64,000 nucleotides of DNA from Tubiluchus corallicola (Eukaryota > Priapulida > Priapulimorpha > Priapulimorphida > Tubiluchidae), in the NCBI GenBank assembly GCA_030141605.1, contig JAQGDQ010000013.1, positions 632,447 through 696,446 on the forward strand. Direction: 5' to 3'. Below are positions 30,465 to 43,500 of the stretch, piece after piece (position 1 is the first letter of the stretch; each line of letters starts with the position of its first letter). The notes beneath the pieces were generated by a model. It was not told the origin of the DNA and ran no database searches. It saw nothing but the letters and a program-made list of their open reading frames with translations. The translations under genes were made by a program, and so were the position numbers.

Positions 30465-33400
30465 TGTGTGTGTGTGTGTGTACACCTAGAGACTTGTCTC
30501 CTCACCCGGGTTAGGTTATGAGAAAAGCAGTAATGAACCCACATTTATTAGAATTTAACATTGCTTCTTACCGTTTGATACAGTTTGCAAATGTATTTAC
30601 ATTTACAAAATTAAGGAAACTGAAAGAAAAAGCACATACTTCATCGCGTAGTGCAAAAGTTATTTTACCTCTTTATAAAGCTGTACTAGTTAGACCAGTG
30701 CTTGAGTATGCGTGCCTTTGCTTGGTCACCACAGTATGATACTCTTAAGAATGCTTTAGAAAGAACTCAATGAATATTAGTCTGGCCTCTGATATTCAAC
30801 CTGATTCTGTGTCTTCTCTTGAACAACGCCGTGATACTGTAAATCTTAACTGTTATAAAGTCATTAGTGGTAGTTCTAGTTTGCGTAGTGACAAATTTTT
30901 TTCTAGACCATTACATGATTTACATGGACACAATTATAAATTATTTGTACAGTACTCTCGCACTAATATCAGAGCTCATTTCTCTTCTTGTGTTGTGGGC
31001 CCTTGGAATTCACATAAGAGTGAAACAGTTGCCACATCAAATCTGCCGCAATTTTGCAAATTGTTGAAGAGAGACCGTCAATAATCGTACTATGGTTAGG
31101 TCTCTTAGACTTCGCAATCAAGCAAAAATGTGAAAATTAATGTCGATCTGACCTGATTTTACTTTAGCTATTGTTGACTAATCACGCTAGTTTGTGAAAT
31201 CACCTGGCTTCCAACACTATGAATAACAACCACAACACAATTTTAGTGCTACTATCAATACTGTTCATGAGTCTCATGATGCATATTATACTGCTCTGTG
31301 TTACATTTAGGATGTTGAGAAAGAAACGGTGTCTGAAATAGAATTACAATTAGCAATTGAACTACTCATTAATCACGGCATAGGCAACATTATTGAAGAT
31401 TGGTTTATGGAGTGTTTACGGATTGACCTCGTGGAAAACATTGGACCGCCATTCCACTCACATTTCTCTGCACTTGTTCCAAAGGATTCTGCTATTCCTT
31501 TCATAGGAAAGGTATTTGATGAATTTGGATGACTGTACATAATATTTTCAAAATTTTTGTTTGTTTTAAGACACATGTCTTACGATTTTGAAGAATGATT
31601 TGAGACACACTAAGTCATTGCTTAACGACAGTACTGCGCTCCTGCAAAATGCAACATCAGGCGAAACATCCTTAAACAAAGCCAAGATTTTCATAGAAAG
31701 TAATGTGAAAGAACTGAAGTATGTTCCAGAGGCAAAAATCAGTGTTGCTTAAATTATATAAATTAAACATTTTATGAGTTTTTTATACTTCTACTGATTA
31801 ATTTCTTTGTGCTTTCTTGAAACCGCCCATCTTTCTTATCAGTGTCTAGCTAGCGGTTTCTCTTTCGTTAACATTAAAGCTTAGGCAGTGGTTAAACAGT
31901 AACACTTGGTAGTCAAAATCAAGACCTGGGGCCACCTTAGGATAATTTAAGCTAGATACTTAGTCTGGTTGCTATAGCAACAGGTTGCAGGCAAAATTCC
32001 TTCACATAAAGTTTGCACCCAAGTGTTTATAAATTGGAGTCATTTAAGTGGCAAACAGATCTCGCTTGATAGAAACGGTTAGCATTTCCTAGTCAGTTGG
32101 TAAGCAAAAGCATATATAATGATTGTACTGTTTTAAAAACTTGTGTGCTTTCAGAACAAAATAGCACAATTTAGTTTTTCAAATTAGGCAGAAATGTCGT
32201 TAAGTCGAAATATTGGCTTTGAGCAAAGTAAAAAATCATTGTTAACAATGAAACGTGGCAAATTAAGTGAAAAAGGTGTCAAATGTTGAGTATCATTAAA
32301 GTGAAGCATCATTAAGCGGGGTGCCTTACTGTAGTGTCCTTTTATGTTAAGAGCACCAGTAGTTTCTATTATGTCATGTCTTTGTTTCAACAACAATTGA
32401 ATATACAAGTAATTATTAATTTTTGGATTTGTTTTCAGGTTATTAGTGAATTATATGAAAACTTAATGGTTTATTACCCTCCACTGAAGCAACTAGCAGA
32501 TGTTAAACTGTGTACAAGTGCAGGAAGAGATCCACTAAGCTCTGTTAATGTATGTATTGATTTAAACAAGTTTATATTTATATTTTTTCCTCAAATCGGC
32601 ACTCTGTACGGCAGAATCCATCATTCAGCAACAGGGCCTACTCACAGAATATTTTTGTGGTGAGACCAGACCCTGGTTTATTATCAAGGATAATCCTCTA
32701 AGGGAGCCAGTGAACCATCAGAGGTGTCTCAAGTAACTTTTGGAAATATATACATTCCTCCTGTAGGAGGTGAGCAGCCACAATCAGTATGGCAAATGAA
32801 ACCGGTCAGAATTAGTATCTAACCCAGATGACCTTGTGTGAAGCATGACCGCTCAGCTGTGAACTCGCTTCATTGTAAAAAGCTGGTTGTTTCATGTATA
32901 CGGAGCGATTAATGCGCGAATAGATAAAAAACAACAGATTAGTTTAGCAAAAGAATGAACAGTGTCCAAGTATTCAAATATATGAACAGTTAGACAATGG
33001 ATCTTTATTGTTTTGTATATTTTAGTACATCGTAATGCTGTAAATATTAAATAAATTATTTATTGTCAATTATATTTTAATAATGAATTATTAAATATCC
33101 TGCAATTATAGGGATTAGAAGAGAGCTTTGTGGAAAGGGCGCAGACCTTATTTAAAGCTATATTATTACCCAAATACAAAATCTCAGACAAGATTTATTC
33201 TACCGTGGAATCTTTCTATACGCTAGCTATGAATATATATCAAGCTACAGAAAAACAAAATAACAAAGAAAGTATGTATGAATGTTTTTGTTATTATATA
33301 TTCACTTATTTATAAGTTATTAGTAATTATTAGTTATTAATAACTTTTTAGATTTTTATGTTTCTCTAATTTTTCTCAATTTTATTAACAATTTGACCTG

Positions 33401-36400
33401 CTGTTCTGGACTTGAAGCTTTGCTGAAAGCTCTGTCGTAGAAGGTTGTGTAGAAGATTATCTTTCCTACTTACATTTCGATGCGTGATTGCATGACTTAA
33501 GGAATACCTTTGCAACAGTGGCTGCTCGTAGCTAAAATTACTGGGGGTGCTGCTTCAGAAAATTTTTAGCCATTGTTTTAATACCGTGTGAAACGAAACA
33601 AACGTATGTAATTTTAATGTTGTAATTTATAATTGCAATTTTAAAGAAACAAACATTCGAAAATTTATATATGAACTTTGTAACATCCTAAACGAAAAAT
33701 ATTGTTTGCTTACATATAGCTTAATTTGGTGCAGTTCAAAAATATGTTGGTACATGGTTTTAAGCACGTGATAATTGACAGCACACACTGCCTGAGTGAC
33801 AGTACTCTTTCTACCTGAAGTGCAGCTTCTTATCTCAGACAGTAGAGCATGGTCACATGCACACAACAGCCAGATACCATGTTGCTTGAGATGTGAGCAC
33901 TCTGTGCTGGGCTGTGAAGCAAACCACATTACCCTCACATGCTTTGGTTCTGTACAAGTATAAAGAAAGAACTAAAGAAAAAAGACTTATTATATTGAAT
34001 ATTATCAATAATATTGAGTGAAAATAGGGGGTGCTGCAGTTCCACAGTACCTATACATGAGCCGCCACTTCTTTGCAACTACTGAACTTCAAAATCTTTT
34101 GTGAGGCGATTCAGCTGCCACCTTTCCCAACTGTAGCTATCAGAGCTAAAATAAATGTAGAAATTAGTGTAATTTCTTTCAGGAAACGTTGCTAACAAGA
34201 ATAAGGTTTGTTGTAATTAATCAAGAAATAAATTCTAATGAAACAACTGTGGTAAAACTGTGTTTGTCAAACAAAAAAGTAAGAAAAAAATATTCTAACA
34301 AGAAACAGCTTATAATGCAAAGATTACGGTTGACACGGGTTCTACTTTGCATGCAAAGATTACGGTTGACACGGGTTCTACTTTGCAATAGTTTTTCATT
34401 GACGATACAGCATTTAGTGCAAGGTAGATTTAAAATTCAGTGCAGATATTAAATTCATTATATAATATTCTTATATATACTATCATCATCATCATCGTTA
34501 CTAGTCTTTGAGTTTCATTTGATAATAATATACAAATTAATTCGTTTGATTATCTCTTACTTGGCTGTCGTTCCAGCTGCTCCTGTTCAACTGATTTGAA
34601 ACGCAGTAAAATAACGCTTAGATAGTTGGTTTTTTGGTATTTCTGCATTCATGCATGTATACGTAATGTTATTGCGACAAATGGGTGCAATGATGTAACA
34701 TCAAAATTTGTTTTTTAGCGCCCTAATAAAATTTACTCTATCAAGCAAGAATAATAAAGTACGTTAGCTTAGCATGGAAAAACGGCTTTCTTTTAATTTG
34801 TAGATGACAGCAAAGATGTAACAGATGATGTTTACTGTTCCGGCTGCAACAGTGAAAAAGAAGTTTGCCAGTGTCAATCTTATATGCAAATTTTTCATCA
34901 AGTCAATCAGCAACTGTAAGTACTTATGTAATACGAAAGCGACGCCAAGTTTTGCAATCTTCGCCTTAAGGAAAACTGGACCCCTGATTAGACTCAATCT
35001 GATTTACTGTCTAAAATATACATTTTCTTGCCTATAAAAGTTAGCAATTCTTTGTACTGTTTTAATAATTGCATTAGACAATAAATGAACGGCAGCTGAA
35101 CACAGCTATCGCTTATGTCACTAACTAGCCACAGTTTGTGCAATGGTGGGCATCTTCCTTGCGCTTCAAGTACATTTGTGTAAGCAAAGATTGCTATAAG
35201 GCACTGATGTGATGTCATGAAAATGAGCTCTACGTCACGAATGAACACTGCGGTTCATGATCATGCTTGTCACGATACCGTGCCTATTTGTTGGCTGTGC
35301 GCATGTGACAAAAAGGCACCACTGTCAGTCTTAGTGGATTCGCTGAGCCGCGCGTAGCTTAGAAACTTTAACGAAATTTGACTATCCGAGATAATTATTA
35401 TTTAACCTTGGCTTCATTTAATGATGTTTTGCTTAATGTCGCATTTTGCTGGAACACGTGTGCGTCGTTAAGCTAGAACTTGCTGTAGAAACATTTTATA
35501 AGCAACAAAAAGTTTACGTTGAGCAAATACAAATGATTTGACTTTCACTTAGTTTGTATTGTCTGTGTAAAATTTGACAAAATCGACACTCAAGTGAAGT
35601 TGTTGTTCTGAGAGCTTAGATTGTTGTAAGACTATTGTGGTTATTGCCGCTGCCACATCTGCAATGTCTTTAAATAAGCCTTTTCGTAGTTTCATTGTGC
35701 ACATGCGCAGTTTCTGTAGGTCAAAGGTTTAGTGTACTACAACAACAGTGTACGTAACTACAGCCGTCATGTGAAGCAAAGCCTTCTGCTGCATCAGTTC
35801 AGTAATTTCAGTTTTTACACGGACTTTACTTAAATATGAATTAGTCTGTGAGTAGAGTGATTTACTAGCAGGATCTTGCTTGGGATCAAGAAAAATGAAC
35901 TAGGTAAGGTTCTAGCTAGCTGCTAAAACTGTTACCAATGCTACAACATGGGTTGCGAGGCGTAGTCAAGTGTACATAAACAATGTTGTCTAGTACATTT
36001 AACCTTTGACCTTTTCACGATCATTATCAATCTTTGAAACTGTGAAAACGCTTATTGAATTGTACAGTTATACGATTTTTCATTTCGTCAGCAACACAAC
36101 TTTAAAATGGACTTTCTTTATGGTCCAATTTTTTAACATTTTGTTTATCTTACAGCTACGAGTTGGGTCTCCTCGAGAGGTTTGTAGGAGAGGCTGTTAC
36201 CAAGGTTGTCAATGAGAGGATAAACACTCATATCCAAAATACTTGCAAAGGAATTTTTGAAGCTTCATATCTGTCGCTGCTTGAAACGGTACTTCTATAT
36301 CGATAATAACTGACAAGTGAACCCAATGAAAATGCTGACAAAATAAATAAAACTATTTGAATTATTGAGAAACATTATAATCAGGGCTGCTTTGTTCTGT

Positions 36401-37453
36401 AGGCTAATATAGGCTGCAGCCTAGAGCCGTTCAAAATTGGGGGGCCTCAAGCTTTGATAAAAAGGTTGCTAAAAATGTTTTTCACTATGGTTGTGTTGAA
36501 ATATGTGCTAATTTAGTTTACAATAAATAGTAGAATAGTGGTATTTCTTAAGGAATATTTTACTAAAAAATAAAAGATAGTTATTCTAGTTTATTTAAAG
36601 AATGTGCAATAAGTTTACTTCAAGCTATAAAAATGTCGGTAAAATATATCAGGAGTAAAAAATATTCAAGAGCGGTGCTGGCGAGTTAGAGGGTGGCTCC
36701 ATCTGAAGGGGTGCTGGCGAGTTAGAGGGTGGCTTCATCTGAGGGGAGCTGGCGAGTTAGAGGGTGGCTCCATCTGAGGAGGTGCTGTCGGGTTAGAGGG
36801 TGGCTCCATCTGAGGAGGTGCTGTCGGGTTAGAGGGTGGCTCCATCTGAGGGCGTGCTGGTGAGTTAGAGGGTGGCTCCGTCTGAGGGGGTGCTAGCGAG
36901 TTAGAGGGTGGCTCCATCTGAGGGGATCCACAATTTCATTAACGTTGAGGCCCCCAAAGGTCATAATCCAGCCCTGATGATATTTATATAGATTTAGAGC
37001 AAAATCATTTTAAGGGACAAGAAAACATCGTTCAGAAGTAAATCTTAAAAGATTCGTTATGAAATTTTGTATCACTTACATGTTGTCTTCCCCTTTAATT
37101 GTTATATATTTATCTACTATTGCTGGGTGTTTTATACTGATTTTTGCAGGTTTTGCAATGTTTTATAATCAGCATATGATAATTTATTTCAGTGGTTGGA
37201 AGACAAAGTCATCTGTTGGCTGTCGGAGATTTATCAAGGTCCCGAAGGTTGCAGCAGGCACGGCGACTCGCGTATGGCAAAAGACATACAAACGTACAGG
37301 TCACGATTGTGTTATCTGTTGCACGAAACTTACGCTGCTCTTAGAATAGAACAACTTTTCAACATCATCATAGGTAAGTCAGTGTTAAACTTGAGAATGG
37401 CTGGTGGTTGTGGTGGTGGTGATGGCAGTGGTAATGGTGGTGATGATGACAAC

Positions 37454-37513
<60 letters not shown>

Positions 37514-40500
37514 AATAGTTTATTAACCTCAAAGCTTTGCACTCAATAATTAATGAAAAACGTAAATAAAAACCCCAAGAATAGGCTGAAAAATTATACA
37601 GTACAATAAAACTAGAAACACAGATTCAATGTACAATACATTCTGCATATAAAATTTAAGTCATGATCAATCTAAATCCAATTTAATTCATTTGATTAGG
37701 TTTACAAGTTGGGATAAAAAAGTTTTAGGGTATATTTTGAAAATTCTGACTGCTGTATGTAAATAAGTATTTGATTCGATAATAGAGGAAATAGGTGGAT
37801 GAAAAGGGGCACCTTCCATAAGTGAGTAGTTTTATTCTCGGTTGGATCAAGTTCCTTGAATTTACTGAGTACAAATTACGTTGTGGAATGTACCGCAAAA
37901 TCAACTCCTGAAGATATCAGTGTGCCGGCTAATCGGTGCCGGATTAGGGCACATGCTTTATTGGCTGCAGTCCAGGAGCTCTGCCAGCTGAGGGGCCTCC
38001 GGAGATTGAAATTAATTTACTGTGAAAAGTTACCTCAGAATGAGAGTAAAAGTTTGCTGAATTATCTCTTTAAAAGGTTCAATTAATTAATATGTTGTAT
38101 AATATTGCACTGGAATTGCTCTCTTGTCCATTATTAAAAACTCATTTGTAATGCCAAATTGGCAATCCTGATTACTTGGCAAACTGGCAAACTGATGTTT
38201 TAATTTGACAAATGTCAGAATATTTCTTCTCTTTTTATTGTGTTAAACTTGCACTTAACTAATGTAGGTCTAATGTTGGCTTTATGTTGTAGAAATTGAA
38301 TAAACTGATTTGAAGAATTCAACATTCGTGCTTTTGTTAATTGTCACTGGGGGCCTAATGTAGGCATTATGTAGTAGAAATTGAATAAACTGATTTGAAG
38401 AATTCAACATTCGTGCTTTTGTTAATTGTCACTGGGGGCCTAATGTTGGCTTTATGTTGTAGAAATTGAATAAACTGATTTGAAGAATTCAACAGTCGTG
38501 CTTTTGCTAATTGTCACTGGGAGCCTAATGTTGGCATTATGTTGTGGAAGTTGAATAAACTGATTTGAAGAATTCAACATTCATGCTTTTGTTAATTGTC
38601 ACTGTGGGCCTAATGTTGGCATTATGTTGTAAAAGTTGAATAAACTGATTTGAAAAATCAAACATTCATGCTTTTGTTAATTGTCACTGGGGGCCGGGGC
38701 CTCACAGTATCTGTAACCCAGGGGCCCTGCAGTTGATACACACATTTATAAGCAAGCAACAAAATTTTAAAATTTCCCTTCTATTTAAATGTATGCCATT
38801 GAAAGTCAAGCAAAATTCGTGTTAGATGATTGTGTTTCTTTGTTTTGGTTATATTAATCATTTCTCGTGAAATATTTCTCAACAGCAGCTGAGAACTAGA
38901 ACATTCATTTGTTTTTTTAAATCACCAATTCACCAATGGAAAACAAAAATGGTTTCTTCCTTAGTTATAATTCCCAGTAAGAAATTCTGTTGAATCGATG
39001 CAACATGTTATATTATAGTTGGATCTTGTATTGACAGAATACCCAGAATCCGAACCGGCGATTACTGATTTGAAACAATGTTTGGAAAAGACAGATTTAC
39101 ACTCTGAATTAGTCAAGTCATTGAAAAAGTCGCTCGAAATTAGATTGTTACATCCGGGTAAGTAAATAATCTTAATGGTCATAAAAAAAACTGGTGTCAT
39201 ATCTGAGTTTTTGATGCTGCCATGTTTCTGTTGTCATGAATTTATTTGCATTTGTTTGTTTTTTACTATTTATCTATTCATGTCATTTCCTCTTTATTAA
39301 AAGGATCTAAAATTTTGTTATCTGCTTACTGTATAAATTCTTTCTGTCTGTTTGTCTGTCTGCATCATTTTACTGAAGTTGTTTGCAGTTTTGAGCACTG
39401 GACGTTCTATTGTTATCTGTTACAGCACTGCCCATATCTCCAGCATTAGAGCATTGCACGTTCTATTGTTATCTGTTACAGCAGTGCCTATATCTCCAGC
39501 ATTAGAGCATTGCCCGTTCTATTGTTATTTGTTTCAGGAGTGAACACTTCAGACATTCTCTGTGCCTACATCTCCAGCATTAGAGCATTGCACGTTCTAT
39601 TGTTATTTGTTACAGCAGTGCCTATATCTCCAGCATTAGAGCATTGCACGTTCTATTGTTATCTGTTACAGCAGTGCCTATATCTCTAGCATTAGAGCAT
39701 TGCACGTTCTATTGTTATTTGTTACAGGTGTGAACACTTCAGACATTCTTAGTGCCTATATCTCCAGCATCAGAGCATTGCACATTCGATTGTTATTTGT
39801 TACAGGTGTGAACACTTCAGACATTCTTAGTGCCTATAACTCCAGCATTAGAGCATTGCACGTTCTATTGTTATTTGTTACAGGAGTGAACACTTCAGAC
39901 ATTCTTAATGCCTATATCTCCAGCATTAGAGCATTGTACAGTTTATTGTTTTTTGTTACAGGTGTGAACACTTCAGACATTCTTAGTGCCTATATCTCCA
40001 GCATTAGAGCATTGCACGTTCTATTGTTATTTGTTACAGGAGTGAACACTTCAGACATTCTCAGTGCCTACATCTCCAGCATTAGAGCATTGCGTATTCT
40101 AGATCCCACTGGTGTGATACTAGAACTCGTTTGCGAACCTGTGAGACGTTACCTCAGGTAACTTTGAAATCTCATGTTGGAATGAATGTGCTACATAAAT
40201 TACAAACTTTAAACCCTGTCAAATTTCACGTATTTTCTGACTGAATGTCATTATCTAACTTAACTAAATTTAAATTTTGCTCTACTTCCAATACAAGCCT
40301 GACATTATTTTAAGTATTTTGTGAGAGTGCGGTGAAACCTCTTTTTACTGCCTGCTTTGCGACTGCAAAAAATTTGCATTAAGCAAATTTGTCATAATAA
40401 CGAGGTGCATTAATAATTACAGATCTGTGCGAACATAGATATTTTCTTTTGCTAAAAACTTGGGTTTATAAGCGACATTGGCATTACAGGGTGGAGGGGG

Positions 40501-43500
40501 GTGGTGTTATCACAAGGTTTGACTGTATTTGCCCAGGCACTTTGCTTCTAGAATGAGACATCATATATGTGCTTGCATGACAAAATTGTCAAAAAGTCGC
40601 CAGTTAAGCTTTTCTGGTTATTCACATATCCTGAATCTTAATTTCATGAGGATCATTTTGATACCAAGCTCATTTCTCTATGTTATTTCTAAGCTGAGAA
40701 AAACGTAACCGTGAGAAAATCACTGTTAAAGCTTTTTGTCACACATTTACAAAACACTTAACAACCGTACAAATGTTGGTTGCTACGGACTTTGCAAGAG
40801 CACGATGGTGTTATGTTTAAATCCAGTAGATGGCTCTTCCTAACGAAGAACTTCCTTGGCAACAGAAAAAACCTGAAGCAAAATAGTTGCTTCCACGAGA
40901 TACTGTCGAAGTTTGAAAATACAAGTTTTTTTGCAATTGCATTACTAGTTTCTTGCGCTACAAACGTGTGTGGGGTTGTAAAATTCGATTTTTAGTATTT
41001 TTTGAACATTCTCTCGATAATATGTTTACCATTTGTTCTTATAAAAAGCAAGAAATTGACATTTGATCCAATTTTCGGTGCATTCTACTTTGAAGCATCA
41101 TAACGTAGGTTCAAAAAATCTGCAATTGACAAATGTTTTACTTTGTTCTTCCTCTCCCTTTACTTCATAGATAACGCTCTACGGTCTCAATGTTTTTACT
41201 CGAAATGGGACTGTATATTTTAGCGATAAAGCTTTACACATACTTGTTCCATTTCACCCCTATTTTAATCATACCTGCATATTTCTTTCTTAAGCATTTT
41301 GTATTTTCTTCTTGTTCTTTTTTTGAAGTTTTTGTTCATTACATTGAGCACCATAACCTTATGGTGATTTTGGTAAAAAATATTTGTTTGGTGTCCAGCC
41401 TAAATGGCATAGAATTTGATATGTTGTAAATTTTGAATGATCTAACTGATCTTTCAGAACCCGGGATGACACGATACGCTGTATTGTCTCCAGCCTGACG
41501 GACGACTCGTCTAGTGAATTAGCAGATGAATTAGTTAAAGGAGAACCTCTGATTCTTGATGATAGCTGCCATACAAGTGCTCATGAATCTAGTAAGTTTA
41601 TGTACAGTAGGCACCGTTTATTAGACTGACGGTTAATAGTTTCAATTGCTTAATTGACTCAAAAACACGTGGTACGGGTCGCTCCTGTTCAAATGTATGT
41701 AAAAATTGTCTGTAATTTACTCAAATAACTCCACATAATTCACTCTATATTTTTTCAGCACTTGCTTAAATAAGACACTTGTTCATGACCAGTGAGCCTT
41801 TACTACTTTTATATCATCTTAGCTCTATAATATACGTAGAAACAATCATGTTAAGCACTGTTTTGTTTGTAAGCAAGTACGTTTATCATATGTGCTAATA
41901 CCCCTCGTCACTGCAATTAATCTCGTTACCCAAGAATTTCTGGAAGCTAAACATTGACTCACTTGTCTAGCGGATTCCTTTTGAAGCTGTCGTTGTAAAT
42001 CACGCTTTTATGCTTAATCACTTAACAACAGTCAAACATGCAGGTATAATTTCCTGTTGTCTCAGAAAGTTACAGTTGAAACATTTATAAAAGATCTGTA
42101 AGCTCTTGTGATGTTAAGAAAAGGTCATTGATCTCATTCCGCAGGTAACTCGGAAACTGACAACTGGGAATTATGGTGTCCAGACCCAGTCGAAGCCGAT
42201 CCGACCAGAACCTCGGTCAGCAGACGTTCATCAGACATAATTAGCATGCTAGTTAACATCTATGGTAGCAAAGAATTGTTTGTTAACGAATACAGAACAT
42301 TGCTAGCAGACAGGTACAGCATTTTAGTATACAGTAAGTCCTCGATTAATGCCTCCCCACTTAGCGACGTTTCGTTTCAATGACGCTGTACATTTGACGC
42401 CTTTTTTCTCACTCAATGACGCACGCTTCATTTTAATGACGATTTTATTGAAAGTCATATTTATTTATTCAACAAATTTTTTACCTTATTTCAAGCATTA
42501 AAACTGCATATACTGAATTATTCTATTCTAAAAATGCACTAGTAATCTAAAACAGTATAATTATTGTATGTTTTTGCTTCCCGATTAACTACTAAATTCT
42601 AGCCATTTGAACGAGATCTATTTGTGATTTAGACCCCTCCAGGTACCTCACCTGAGTACGATCTTTGTGTGAAAGAATTTTGTCCACAGCCTGTTCCTAT
42701 AGCAACCAGACCGAGTATCTAGAGGAACTTGTCTCAAGGTCGCCCTAGTTTTTGGCTTGCATTATACAGTGTTTAACCACTAAGTGCATAGGGCTTGATA
42801 TTTACGAAACAGAAACGGTTAGCTCTAGGTATTGGTAAGAAAATTCGGTGGTTTCCAGCAAGCAGAAAGTATTTAATAAGTAGAGATATGAATAAAACTC
42901 ATAAAACGTTTAAATTATATATTTAAAGCAGCATCGATTTCTGCCTCTGGAACTTACATCAGCTCTTTTACCTTCCATGGAAGCCTTGGCTTTGTTTAAT
43001 GTTGCATTTTGCTGGAACACATTAGCGTCGTTAAGCAAGTACTTGCTGTATATGTAAAGTTCTATAAGTTTAAACAGAACAATCCTGGTGGCTGGCAGTG
43101 GATTGACGATTAGAACACTGACTTGGGTCATGTACATAGAGTTGTCTTTTAGATGATTATCCTCTCAATACTGAGTTCTTCTTTGAGTGCTTTCTCTGCA
43201 CTTTTGAAATAGATAGAATTTAAAGACTGAAAAATACCAGTTTTGCCCATTATTAGGCAACTGTCGTTACTGCACAAGTAGAACTCAGACACCACCTGCT
43301 CTGTAAGTTTGGTTAGAATCGGATCAGTGGTCTCACGGAAATAAGAAGAAACACAAATAGACAAGCAGACAAGATTGAGAATAAGGATTGGCTGATCAGA
43401 GCTGAGCAATAGAACCAATAGTTAGGAAAGAAGCATCAATATTGATGATGTCTGCTTCAGGCAGTGTGCAAATGTCTCTTGTTGTCAAGAGTCCAAGTCA

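Noticed and set aside
36735-36917. Proline-rich 14-residue repeat protein on the minus strand
   Set aside because: Translation of an intronic minisatellite within a hAT-type element.
37196-37549. Extended ORF with poly-Asp tail
   Set aside because: It is ANAPC2 exon 7 in the wrong frame read through the donor into the GAT microsatellite.
39700-40161. A 153-codon repeat protein as a separate gene
   Set aside because: The repeats are copies of the ANAPC2 intron-9 end and exon-9 start; only the last unit continues into conserved ANAPC2 sequence. Kept as a splice-site minisatellite instead.
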